In this document: positions 28,316-36,935 of the stretch, piece after piece | Layout: each line of letters opens with the position of its first letter | Position numbering within the stretch: the stretch's first letter is position 1 | Origin: Tritrichomonas musculus | Lineage: Eukaryota > Parabasalia > Tritrichomonadida > Tritrichomonadidae | DNA length: 64,000 nucleotides | Direction: 5' to 3' | Assembly: GCA_039105265.1 (NCBI GenBank) | Contig: JAPFFF010000002.1 | Location: 1,550,001 to 1,614,000, forward strand | The notes under the pieces: generated by a model | What the model saw: the letters and a program-made list of their open reading frames with translations, nothing else | Database searches by the model: none | Told to the model about the DNA's origin: nothing | Position numbers and translations under genes: made by a program

Positions 28316-28744
28316 ATGAATAAATACAGAAATCCTGATTCATCTATCATTGGAGTAGAAGGAGAAATGTTCAACGAAGGAACAAAAACAGAACACACCA
28401 TAGGCTTTAATCATTTTGGCATATTCTCTAATGATAATACTTATGCTATCACATTTAATCCATATTACAATAGACCGCCTATAAAATATATGGAAAACAA
28501 ACCTGTGAGGCCGCCGAAGAGTAATCAACATAGGACAAAACCCTTGCATGAACCACCTGTCAGCATCACAGACGGAGGGTATTATTTAAAAAAAGATAAG
28601 GCTCCTAAAGCACCCATCCTTCCTCCTTACCTCAAGAAACCTGAAAAATTAGGGGAGATACAAGGGAAGGCTAATGAAAAAGATAAAGGAAATATAATAT
28701 ATGGCCCGCAACATAAAGTAAAAATAGAGAACATAATCTATTAA
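28316..28744 (+). CDS. Conserved Maverick protein of 142 residues, unknown
   Basis: Homologue of 10079 (A) and 59857 (C). Contains FNEGTKTEHTI, FNHFGIFSNDNTYAITFNP, KPLHEPPVSITDGGYYLKK and ILPPYLKKPEK. The run of short Pro-rich conserved motifs suggests an extended structural or assembly protein. Function unknown. Confidence 0.7.
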   Translation: MNKYRNPDSSIIGVEGEMFNEGTKTEHTIGFNHFGIFSNDNTYAITFNPYYNRPPIKYMENKPVRPPKSNQHRTKPLHEPPVSITDGGYYLKKDKAPKAPILPPYLKKPEKLGEIQGKANEKDKGNIIYGPQHKVKIENIIY

Positions 28745-28768
28745 ATAAAAATTTTTTTTCGAAATGAA

Positions 28769-29293
28769 ATGATTAAGAAACGAGCAAATAATGCAGGTGT
28801 TAATGCTAATTTATCATTAGAACCACAAGCCGCAGCTCAATCAACATCAAATATTAATAACAATATCATTATAAACAAAAGGGATGATGGGAAGGAAGAG
28901 ATTGTTATAACAAGAAATGTGGAGCTAGAAGACAGCCCAGAAGACGATGTAAAAGATGTAAAATATATTATTCTCGAGACTTTTGCCAATATTTTATTGA
29001 ACCAAGATAAAGCTTTGCTCTCTAATCTTATTTCAAAAAATTGTATCATTGTTCCAGTAGAGGCGTTGATTGATATAATTAAATGTTCTGTCAAAGCTGA
29101 GATGGTAGAATTGCATGTGGATGAAGATATAAAATGCTGTGCTGGGAAAGCTAATCCGATACGCCGAATCGAAGCCATAAAAATAGTAAACGACAAGGGA
29201 GAAGTTTGTATGGATTTCAAACAAGTATATAACAAACAATACAACGAACTAATTAACAAATATCATCTGTGTTTGAAATATGTGTGTGTTTAG
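28769..29293 (+). CDS. Conserved Maverick protein of 174 residues, unknown
   Basis: Homologue of 9534 (A) and 60314 (C). It has the MIKKR start, AAAQSTSNINNN low-complexity segment, KRDDGKEEIVITRNVE, an acidic hinge, then the conserved core with ILLNQDKALLSNLISKNCI, CCAGKANPIRRIEAIKIV and FKQVYNKQYNEL. Preceded by TTTTTTTTCGAAATGAA. Function unknown; conserved place in the capsid-side gene block. Confidence 0.7.
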   Translation: MIKKRANNAGVNANLSLEPQAAAQSTSNINNNIIINKRDDGKEEIVITRNVELEDSPEDDVKDVKYIILETFANILLNQDKALLSNLISKNCIIVPVEALIDIIKCSVKAEMVELHVDEDIKCCAGKANPIRRIEAIKIVNDKGEVCMDFKQVYNKQYNELINKYHLCLKYVCV

Positions 29294-29324
29294 AAATTTA
29301 TTTTACATTTTATCACGAAGGCAA

Positions 29325-29597
29325 ATGACTAATCAAATAGACCTCACACAATTCAATAAAACTGATATTATAAAAAAACTATCTAAAAGTAAATCCGAAG
29401 AGAATTTAAAAATAATCTCTGAAGAGGAAACCCAAGCCGAACCCCTCCCTGAAAAACAAAAGCGAGGCAGAAAGAGTAAATACAATACACCAGAGGAAAG
29501 GCTCGAGGCAAGAAGGCAACAACAAAAGGAGTATAGGCTACGAAAGAAAAAAGAATTAGAAGAGCTGAAAAAATTAGCTGAGTTGATAAAGGCATAA
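29325..29597 (+). CDS. Small bZIP-like / AT-hook-like basic protein
   Basis: A 90-residue protein starting MTNQIDLTQFNKTDIIKKL. It has a KRGRKSKYNTPEERLEAR block and then a basic region QQQKEYRLRKKKELEEL. The ATG at 29325 follows TTTTATCACGAAGGCAA and aligns with the C copy. Likely a DNA-binding protein. It is the last gene of the plus-strand block before the minus-strand HNH and polymerase genes. Confidence 0.68.
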   Translation: MTNQIDLTQFNKTDIIKKLSKSKSEENLKIISEEETQAEPLPEKQKRGRKSKYNTPEERLEARRQQQKEYRLRKKKELEELKKLAELIKA

Positions 29598-29632
29598 AGT
29601 AAAAAAATATTCGACAGGTATTTTTTTGTCGC

Positions 29633-30544
29633 TCAGTTGAATTCTTGAATCAAAGCATTTAATCCAATGCTGTGATGTTTATTATTTATATCCATCATAC
29701 TAACATATAAATAGCTTCGGCTCTTATAAATTTTTAATTCTCTGTATTGATTTCCATTGTAGAACCAAATTTTATTGTCAGAACTAATGAAATAATTTTC
29801 AAACTCCCACCCTTTGAATAAAGTAATTTGTTGGCAATCCGCAGGCAAGTCATCTAGATAATTATACTTTTGGCCTTTGTATCCATATTTATTTTTGCTG
29901 TTTTCTTTAGCTGATACCCACCTTAAATTTGTTGTGTGGTAGTCATCTCTGTGATGATTTATATGGTCGACGATAGGGAGGTGGTCGGGATTTGGAATGA
30001 AGTGTTTTGCCACAAGAATGTGCTTTCGATAGGGCTTTCGATTTAATGCTACATGGATATATCCATCTTTTTTATTTAAAGTATTAGTAATTATTTTTCC
30101 ATCTCTCTTTCGTCTAATATCATATGGATATACATTTTTAATCTCATATTCATCATCATCTTTCAAATCAAACCACTGGGCCTCCCCTTCTGTCTGGGCT
30201 TCTGGATATACTATATCGTCATACAAATCGTCTTCTCTGTTCTCCAAATCGTCTACTCTGTCCTTTAGCTCTTGTATTTCTTCTTTTACATCTCGCATGC
30301 TGTTTGCCCATTCATTGTCATTCTCTTCCAACAACATATTTAATTTCTCATTTTCAGCTTCTGATTTTTCCAATTTTGTAGTGAGGTCAGCAATTTTTTG
30401 GAGGGCATCATCCAATAATTTTGGGTAATCTATGCCTTCTTTCTGTGATTTCAGTTCTATGTTTTCGGCTCTGAGTTCTTTATTTTCAGCTTTTAATTTT
30501 TGAATTTTTTGGAGGGCTTCTTGTAATGTCATTTCTTGACACAT
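29633..30544 (-). CDS. Coiled-coil plus NUMOD4/HNH endonuclease-like protein
   Basis: A 303-residue protein. Residues about 5-115 are a long heptad coiled coil (QKIQKLKAENKELRAENIE region onward). Residues about 125-220 are a NUMOD4/HNH module with YDIRRKRDGK, RKHILVAKHFIPNPDH, VDHINHHRDDYHTTNLRW and SAKENSKN. A C-terminal domain related to that of the 27189 HNH protein follows. C has only a 23-bp gap at this place, so the gene appears to be an insertion specific to B. The coiled coil could give dimerisation or tether the nuclease. Confidence 0.8.
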   Translation of the reverse strand: MCQEMTLQEALQKIQKLKAENKELRAENIELKSQKEGIDYPKLLDDALQKIADLTTKLEKSEAENEKLNMLLEENDNEWANSMRDVKEEIQELKDRVDDLENREDDLYDDIVYPEAQTEGEAQWFDLKDDDEYEIKNVYPYDIRRKRDGKIITNTLNKKDGYIHVALNRKPYRKHILVAKHFIPNPDHLPIVDHINHHRDDYHTTNLRWVSAKENSKNKYGYKGQKYNYLDDLPADCQQITLFKGWEFENYFISSDNKIWFYNGNQYRELKIYKSRSYLYVSMMDINNKHHSIGLNALIQEFN

Positions 30545-30649
30545 TTGGCTTCGTGATAAAAAAATTAAAAAATATGAAAACGCGAAAAAAATGAAAAATG
30601 GAAAAAATTGAAAAATGGAAAAAATGAAAAATGGAAAAAATTGAAAAAA

Positions 30650-33600
30650 TTAAAATTTGATTCTTCTCTCAAATGTTGGTAAATTTATCTGTTGGTATGA
30701 GCTACTTTTTTTGAAACAATTAGCCCCATCAAGAAGATTGAAAACTATCTCCTCGCCGCAATATAATTTCTCATACAACTCCTCCACTGATATATTCATC
30801 CTCTTTGCTTTGTTTAGAATACATTGTTTTGGAATTCCTTTCAGTCTTATATGTAGGCCTTCATTTCCCTTCTCATCTACCAAAATGTCGAGATATGATT
30901 TCTTCCCCAGAGCTATTAATTTTCTTGAATGAACAGCCCCAACAGCTCCTTCAAACGAATCAAAATCACAGTGAAACTGCGTCATCTTTTTGCCTATTAA
31001 CTCCTTTCCATATCTCTTTTTGAACACTTCTCCTATCCTTGCTACATCTTCTTCTTTGATATGTATGCTGTCGGTGTCTGTGTAGTATATTTCAATCCCA
31101 TTCTGCTCTGCTGAACTTATCACTCTATTCATCAAATGTTTGCTCCAGGACAACACACTGGCTCCAAAATGTGGTAAATTAAAGTGATTATTTATTGGTT
31201 TTACTTTCTTGACATACACATTTTCGATTGATTTATTCTCTATTATTTCTGTGATATAATTATAATTTTTCCATATATATTTGATGGATTTATCTTTTGG
31301 TATGCATTTTGTTTCTGTCGTAGTGGCTTTGAGAATAGATTTTCCATAAATAGAATTCAAAAGGAGTTTAATAGTTTGTTGTAGAGGATTTTTTGCATCC
31401 TGATATTTCTTTCGGAGATTAAACAATTTCTCGATGAATATATTAATTTTACTATTAAATCCTTCGTCAAAATAATATCCTCGGATAAAATCGTAGTCAA
31501 AAGTATAAAATTCCATCAGGTCCATAAAAGCTCTCTTGTCAATATAATAGTGGTCTGTTGGATTGTTGGTAAATATTTTAGAGCCCTGCTCATTTCTGCT
31601 AAATACCTGCCCAAATTTATATGGCTTCTCTGATTTGCAGCTTAGTTTTTTAATGTTTATTTCGGCAAAGAACTGGTCATAACGTAATAATTCTTCAGTA
31701 GATATTCCTTCAGGAATAATTTTTGGCATTCCTTTGGGCACTCCAGACATAATACTCATGGCCGACGGATATAAAGAGACGGCATCGAAATCTTGTATTC
31801 TCGCTTCTACATACTGCTTTTCATTATTTGCCGTCATGGTTCTTCCCCCAGAAACACATCTCTGGATAAAGTTTTGTGGCTTACCACTTAGCTGATAGCA
31901 CTCATCGAAGCAACCAAATTTGTAGGCATAATAATATCCAATCGAAGAGATAGAGATAAAATTATGGACGTCTAACATATCTGTTTTTGTTTGTCTGAAC
32001 ACTTCTATCAAGTCTCGATTAAATTTCTCTACTCCTTTCATCAAAACAATACAGTCGAGCTTACAATAATAGATGGCGTATTTCATAATGTCTATCTGGA
32101 GATTTTCATAAGCGCCACAATTTATTGCATTATCGATAAGCTGTTTCCAGTCTTGTTTTATTTGTTGAAGTGTTTTTTTGTCTTTATTTTCGAGATAATA
32201 TTGTAGTTGGAATTCTAGTGCTGAGACTTCTTTTCGTTTGATATTTTTTTCTGTGTATATTTTATATGCCATCACTTCTTTGTGGACGGGTAGTTGGAAC
32301 ATTTTAGCGAAGGAAGATAGGGCAGCAGGTATCAAAGAGTAGCTATTTCGGAAGGTTAATCTTTTGTTTATTTTATATTTTGTCATGACAATTTGAAGAA
32401 TTGTACCGTTCCTTTCAGTTATTTGGACGTCCCATCCAGGGGTGTTGATGAAGAAGCAGGCATCATATTTTAGATTATGAAAGTATGTCAAAGAATTATT
32501 TTCCAAAGATTTTAATAATCTCTCGGCTATATTATCCCCATCAAAAACCATTTTATGTATCAATTCTTTTGTTCTATATACTGTAATGTTAAGATATGGT
32601 TTATGGGGTGATAGTGTTGTATCTGTCTCAAAATCAGAGTAGTATATCTTTGACCACTCCCTCTCTTTTTTCATAACAGACGAATCTATTTTTTGACAGC
32701 AAAGGGAAGGGTCATAATTTAAATCTTGATAATCTGCTAGATGACTGTTATATTCATTTGTGGCCAAAATATCCATCTCGCAAGATTTTATTTCTCTGAA
32801 CATGCCTTCTTTAAATAGCTTTCGAAGTATTGTTATAAGCTTTGTGTTTCCCACGGGTTTGTTAATCATGTAATGATTTTTGTATAATAACAGGTCTACA
32901 GTCCTGTTAAAAGCTTTAGCCCAGGCTTTCTTTCGGGTATCTATTTTGATTTGCTGTTGGTCTCTCGTAGCATATTTTTCATCAATCCTCCTGACAATAA
33001 AATGACATTTAAAATATTTGGCAATATCATAGATTAAAGTATTTGGTACCATTCTTGTTTTCACCATGGAACGTAGATGATTTATTTCTTCCTCTGAGAA
33101 AACTTTTGATTGAATACATGCATAGACCAGGCAATTATCTTGATAATTTTTCTTCTCAACAGACTTAAATATTTGATATATAGTCAAATCAATATCAGAA
33201 AGATTGATATATGGAAAGAATCCTCCGTCTGGTTTTTCTCTATAATCTTCATCAATTTCTACTTCTTCTTCATATAGCTTCCCTTTACTAGTTTGTTTAT
33301 TGATTGTGAAGATGGTTTGTTTGCCTTTCTTTTTGTTTTGAATGAAGAGTAATTGATATTTTGCTGGGATAAATACATTACCAATCCAAGGATTATTATC
33401 AGAACAATCATCATTTAAATCTATTGTACCGGAGATATGACCAATAGTTGTGTCGATATTTCGTGCCGATGAGATGGTATACCACTTATATTCCTCCCCA
33501 TCTAGAGACTCACTTTTTACCACCACGTTCTTTTTATTCTTCTTGTGAAGCTGTCTTAGAGTTTCAGTAAATGCCATCCTGGTATCTTCATCATCTCCAA

Positions 33601-34087
33601 TAACTATTTCGAATGAAATTTCTTTGTTCGCTTTCATCATAAATTCCTTCATCTGCTTCTTAAATTTAGGCTTATCTTTAATATTTTTGACTCTTTCCTT
33701 GTACTCTTTTCTGGCTTCGGTCTTAGCTGTAGAGTACAAATCGACCGAAATATTTAATATATCCCTTTCTGCTCTGGCATTATTTTTGAGGCTTTGTTTG
33801 TATTCTCTTCGCGATGCCTTTTCTTTTTGTCTGGTATTTTTTTGCCTGCGCAGATTGTTAAACAACTTATCATCACTTTCATTAAATGCCTTGATATAAT
33901 CCTTCACTTTCAAGCCTCTTTTGTTTATTTTCATTTTGGAGATATTTTGTCTGAGCTCTTCTCGGAGTTTTTTTACGGTTTGTTTCCCTTTACCATAAAA
34001 TCCAGGGAGGGATAAAATTTGCTTCTTGGATAGTTTGGAAATGAGCTGGTTGTCCACTTGCTTTGCAAGAGTCTGCGTAGCAGCCAT
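30650..34087 (-). CDS. polB: Protein-primed family B DNA polymerase
   Basis: A 1145-residue polymerase. Exo I YYSDFETDT near residue 483, FHNLKYDACF (Exo II), YYCKLDC (Exo III), DFDAVSLYPSAM near 765 (Pol A), LLLNSIYGKS near 908 (Pol B), YYTDTDS near 1000 (Pol C) and GKKSYLDIL. The N-terminus has a basic, helical extension of about 130 residues that is not in the A protein. A protein-primed polymerase implies replication from the TIR ends. Orientation is opposite to the capsid block, as in C and unlike A. Confidence 0.95.
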   Translation of the reverse strand: MAATQTLAKQVDNQLISKLSKKQILSLPGFYGKGKQTVKKLREELRQNISKMKINKRGLKVKDYIKAFNESDDKLFNNLRRQKNTRQKEKASRREYKQSLKNNARAERDILNISVDLYSTAKTEARKEYKERVKNIKDKPKFKKQMKEFMMKANKEISFEIVIGDDEDTRMAFTETLRQLHKKNKKNVVVKSESLDGEEYKWYTISSARNIDTTIGHISGTIDLNDDCSDNNPWIGNVFIPAKYQLLFIQNKKKGKQTIFTINKQTSKGKLYEEEVEIDEDYREKPDGGFFPYINLSDIDLTIYQIFKSVEKKNYQDNCLVYACIQSKVFSEEEINHLRSMVKTRMVPNTLIYDIAKYFKCHFIVRRIDEKYATRDQQQIKIDTRKKAWAKAFNRTVDLLLYKNHYMINKPVGNTKLITILRKLFKEGMFREIKSCEMDILATNEYNSHLADYQDLNYDPSLCCQKIDSSVMKKEREWSKIYYSDFETDTTLSPHKPYLNITVYRTKELIHKMVFDGDNIAERLLKSLENNSLTYFHNLKYDACFFINTPGWDVQITERNGTILQIVMTKYKINKRLTFRNSYSLIPAALSSFAKMFQLPVHKEVMAYKIYTEKNIKRKEVSALEFQLQYYLENKDKKTLQQIKQDWKQLIDNAINCGAYENLQIDIMKYAIYYCKLDCIVLMKGVEKFNRDLIEVFRQTKTDMLDVHNFISISSIGYYYAYKFGCFDECYQLSGKPQNFIQRCVSGGRTMTANNEKQYVEARIQDFDAVSLYPSAMSIMSGVPKGMPKIIPEGISTEELLRYDQFFAEINIKKLSCKSEKPYKFGQVFSRNEQGSKIFTNNPTDHYYIDKRAFMDLMEFYTFDYDFIRGYYFDEGFNSKINIFIEKLFNLRKKYQDAKNPLQQTIKLLLNSIYGKSILKATTTETKCIPKDKSIKYIWKNYNYITEIIENKSIENVYVKKVKPINNHFNLPHFGASVLSWSKHLMNRVISSAEQNGIEIYYTDTDSIHIKEEDVARIGEVFKKRYGKELIGKKMTQFHCDFDSFEGAVGAVHSRKLIALGKKSYLDILVDEKGNEGLHIRLKGIPKQCILNKAKRMNISVEELYEKLYCGEEIVFNLLDGANCFKKSSSYQQINLPTFERRIKF

Positions 34088-34182
34088 TTTACAATAAAAT
34101 TAAAAAGTGATAAAAAAATATCACGCGACAAAAAAATGCTTCGGCTCAAAAATGAGCAAAAAAACTGTAAAAATCATCCAGG

Positions 34183-34217
34183 GGTGAACGGGTGAATTTT
34201 CACCTCCAACTTCACCT
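34183..34217 (+). repeat. 35-bp inverted repeat, left copy
   Basis: GGTGAACGGGTGAATTTTCACC and the following CTCCAACTTCACCT-side bases match 35269-35303 perfectly in inverted orientation. Each copy itself contains a small GGTGAA/TTCACC stem. The pair flanks a single gene. Confidence 0.9.
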
Positions 34218-34222
34218 CTCAT

Positions 34223-35233
34223 TTATTTTCTATTTACATACATGGTTCTATGGACATTTGATATTGTGAACAGCCCCGTTTCTTCAATTTTTCTCTTCAA
34301 TTCATCAAATGTTAAATTGATTTTAAAAGTGGATTTATACTTGTTTTGGACATCTTTTAACAAAAATCTATCTATCGAAGGATAATTTTTGAGCAAAAAC
34401 TCTTTCATATCATATCTGTTTTCATCAGGCATTTCTATGTATTGTTTATCAATCTCTTGCTGTTCTCTTTGCTCTTCTCTCATCCTCTCTATTTGAAAGA
34501 GGCTATAATTGTATTTTCTCCTTGCTGCATCACATTTTGAGCATGATTTATTGGTTTGGGCATTGTTATTGGCTATCATACCGTTGAGTCGTATAATATT
34601 TTCAGAAGCTTCTTTGACACTACATTTATCAATAAATCCGAATGAAAAGTCATCGGGATTATCACACAACAAGGCATCTGTTGGATAAACATTATATGGC
34701 TGTCCAAATTTATCTTTTCTAATGATACTTAGCGCAGTCATGAGAGCAAAAGATATGAATGATTGGTAGTGCAGGTACTCGTCTGAATTATATATATCGA
34801 CCACATTACCGTATATTTTATCACACTTTTCATTTATAGAATTGTGATTGCAATGGTAGCCTATCATGTCATAATTTACTTTTCGAATGAATTTTTTTAT
34901 TTCCGATGAGTCTGTCTTCAATTCCATAATTTGTTGGAAAATAGGCACATCTGGCTTGCTCTGTGTGATGTCGTTTAATTTTGGCAGGGAATGAAATATT
35001 GTAAAAATATCACGGATGAGATTTGTATTTGTTTCGACATTTAGCTTATATTTTACCGGGTCGTAGTTATCATTCAACAAATCATTTTTCAATTCCATCT
35101 TCTTCTGTTCAAAGTTCATATTATAGAATTCAGACACTTCTTTTGAAAAACTACATTCGGTCAAAGAGTTGTCTTGGGCAAGAGTAATGGCTGTAATGCT
35201 GGTTTGATTTGTTGTTGCGGGGAGGAGGGTCAT
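34223..35233 (-). CDS. Unknown 336-residue protein flanked by inverted repeats
   Basis: Starts MTLLPATTNQTS. Mixed alpha-type sequence with possible metal-binding pairs (YHCNHNSINEKC; SCSKCDAARRK), a charged helix rich in Arg/Glu/Gln, and a C-terminal section (YPSIDRFLLKDVQNKY, then FDELKRKIEETG) that could be a small winged-helix or helix-turn-helix domain. A perfect 35-bp inverted repeat lies on each side of the gene. No homologue in A, where the polymerase and minor-capsid genes touch directly. It may be a mobile cassette or a regulator under its own operator-like repeats. I do not recognise the family. Confidence 0.65.
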   Translation of the reverse strand: MTLLPATTNQTSITAITLAQDNSLTECSFSKEVSEFYNMNFEQKKMELKNDLLNDNYDPVKYKLNVETNTNLIRDIFTIFHSLPKLNDITQSKPDVPIFQQIMELKTDSSEIKKFIRKVNYDMIGYHCNHNSINEKCDKIYGNVVDIYNSDEYLHYQSFISFALMTALSIIRKDKFGQPYNVYPTDALLCDNPDDFSFGFIDKCSVKEASENIIRLNGMIANNNAQTNKSCSKCDAARRKYNYSLFQIERMREEQREQQEIDKQYIEMPDENRYDMKEFLLKNYPSIDRFLLKDVQNKYKSTFKINLTFDELKRKIEETGLFTISNVHRTMYVNRK

Positions 35234-35268
35234 TTGGCCTAAAAATAAAAAATTGGAAAAAAAATGAA

Positions 35269-35303
35269 AGGTGAAGTTGGAGGTGAAAATTCACCCGTTC
35301 ACC
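35269..35303 (-). repeat. 35-bp inverted repeat, right copy
   Basis: Exact reverse complement of 34183-34217. It lies just upstream of the start of the 336-residue gene, so it could also serve as a regulatory palindrome. Confidence 0.9.
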
Positions 35304-35920
35304 TGCAGACGAAAGATAGATAATTATTTCATTAAATTCTCCTCTGAAATAGGAAGAAATTTCTCTCTTAAAACATTTAAAAATATTGAATATTCATCGA
35401 GATATTGATACCAAAATTTTGGAAAAAAAGCATGAGTAGGGGGTCATGGTTTTGAGATTGAGAAAATATAAATGATGTTTCAAAAAATATGTATGAGCAG
35501 GTATGTTCATTTTTTTAATACCAAACAAGCAACTTGGGGTTCCTGAGCCCCATAAAAGAAAGCAGTAAAGGGGGTCCCAATTTTTCAAATCACATTTCGT
35601 GGTGCTATAATAATATTATGGTCGCCGCAAAAGTATGTATGAAATATTTTTGTAGGAATTGTGATTTGAAAAATGGGACTTTCTATGAGATGCCACAAAA
35701 ATATGAATGATATATTTTTGAAAGGATTTCTAGAAAATCCTGTGGTCGTCTCAAAAAAAAAAACTCAGGGAAGGGTTTTCTCTTTTTTCAAATAACATTT
35801 CAGGACAATTTTTTTCAAAAAACATGTCAAGAAAATGGTTCATTTGGACCGACAATACACAATGTTTTTTTGGAAAAATTTTTTGAATGAAATTTTTTGG
35901 AAATTGAGATAAATCTTAGA
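35304..35920. other. Non-coding AT-rich stretch in element B
   Basis: About 620 bp with no supported gene. It contains several loosely repeated phrases (AAAATATGAATGATAT, ATGTATGAGCAGG, GGGGTCCC) and short palindromes. It leads into the iteron-like array. Possible regulatory or replication region; nothing firmer can be said. Confidence 0.5.
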
Positions 35921-36060
35921 GCGCCACAAAGTATATATTTGAGCGCCACAAAGTATGTTTTGAGCGCCACAAAGTATACTTAGAGCGCCACAAAGATGTC
36001 TTAGAGCGCCACAAAGATATACCTGAAGCGCCACAAAGTATACTTAGAGCGCCACAAAGA
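35921..36060. repeat. Seven-copy iteron-like array, core GCGCCACAAAG
   Basis: The core GCGCCACAAAG begins at 35921, 35943, 35964, 35985, 36006, 36028 and 36049, a regular 21-22 bp spacing or about two helical turns. Between cores is AT-rich DNA such as TATACTTAGA. The array is GC-richer than its surroundings and lies downstream of the 3' end of the minor-capsid candidate. Regular spacing on one face of the helix suggests a protein-binding array. Confidence 0.92.
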
Positions 36061-36181
36061 GAAGCATGAAAGATTTTACGACCAAATATTGTCTCAGATC
36101 ACATGTCCATTTCCTGGTTTCAAAGAGCATTCAAATGGGATTTCAAAGGCTTCAGAAAATGATTTCAAAGGACTTTCAAAT

Positions 36182-36916
36182 TTATTTTGTCAAGATATCA
36201 TATATATCAGCATCCTGGGATGGTTTTATCTTCAGAGTAATGAACAAAGGAGATTTTAAGATTACTGGCTGGAACATAAAGTCGACCAACCTCATTTCCA
36301 AATACTTTAACGAATCTGTATTTACTTTTACTTTTATTGGTTTTGTCAAATCATAATTCACTATTAAAGCTTCTTGGTCCATAATCATTGTATCAATATT
36401 TGCGATGATGCTGGGAGTATATTCTTGGTCTCCAATAGATGAGTGCGCTGCTACACCCTGCAAAGATACTAAATATAATTTATTGGCAAAATCAAGAATT
36501 GGCAAATCTGGGACGTTGCATTCAACTCCATTTGGAAATATATGTCCAGGCTTAGTATTGAACAATCCAGTAATTAATTTTGCTCTATGGCTGCCTTCTT
36601 TGAATTTTACTGTTTGGACAGGCTTTAAAGATATGGTTCTATTGTTGACATTTTTGAAGGTAATTACAGTCTGACTTTCATTTAAAAATTTAACCAGATT
36701 TGCAAAAGAATAGGCATACGACTCCTCGAAATCAAACTTTATCTCTCCTATAGGAGAGTCAAATATTAAATAATCATCATCGGTGGTTAATAGGATATTG
36801 GCTTTAGTATTAATAGACGAAACATAATACTTGACGAAAGGGCATTTCCAAGGAATATCTATATTCATTCTTACAGTATTATAATTCCCTGGCTGGCTCT
36901 GAACACTATACAGCAT
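36182..36916 (-). CDS. Candidate penton/minor capsid protein (type 1)
   Basis: A 244-residue homologue of 2419 (A). It has MNIDIPWKC, VKYYVSSINTKANILL, LYLVSLQG, a long beta-rich middle and the ending SLKYLEMRLVDFMFQPVILK then SPLFIT. The pattern is that of a single jelly-roll vertex protein. The ATG lies 19 bp from the divergent start of the first fibre gene. Confidence 0.62.
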   Translation of the reverse strand: MLYSVQSQPGNYNTVRMNIDIPWKCPFVKYYVSSINTKANILLTTDDDYLIFDSPIGEIKFDFEESYAYSFANLVKFLNESQTVITFKNVNNRTISLKPVQTVKFKEGSHRAKLITGLFNTKPGHIFPNGVECNVPDLPILDFANKLYLVSLQGVAAHSSIGDQEYTPSIIANIDTMIMDQEALIVNYDLTKPIKVKVNTDSLKYLEMRLVDFMFQPVILKSPLFITLKIKPSQDADIYDILTK

Positions 36917-36935
36917 TATTTAATTTCAGATTAAA
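36917..36935. promoter_or_regulatory. 19-bp divergent start region
   Basis: Only 19 AT-rich bases separate the start codons of the minor-capsid candidate (minus) and the fibre-like gene (plus). Same arrangement as 2402-2418 in A. Suggests a shared, very compact promoter or promoters lying inside the coding ends. Confidence 0.4.

Noticed and set aside
35840-36034. Frame with repeated LCGA residues
   Set aside because: Translation of the 21-22 bp repeat array.
35921-36060. CRISPR-like regular repeats
   Set aside because: Spacers of only 10-11 bp that are themselves alike; fits a tandem or iteron array.
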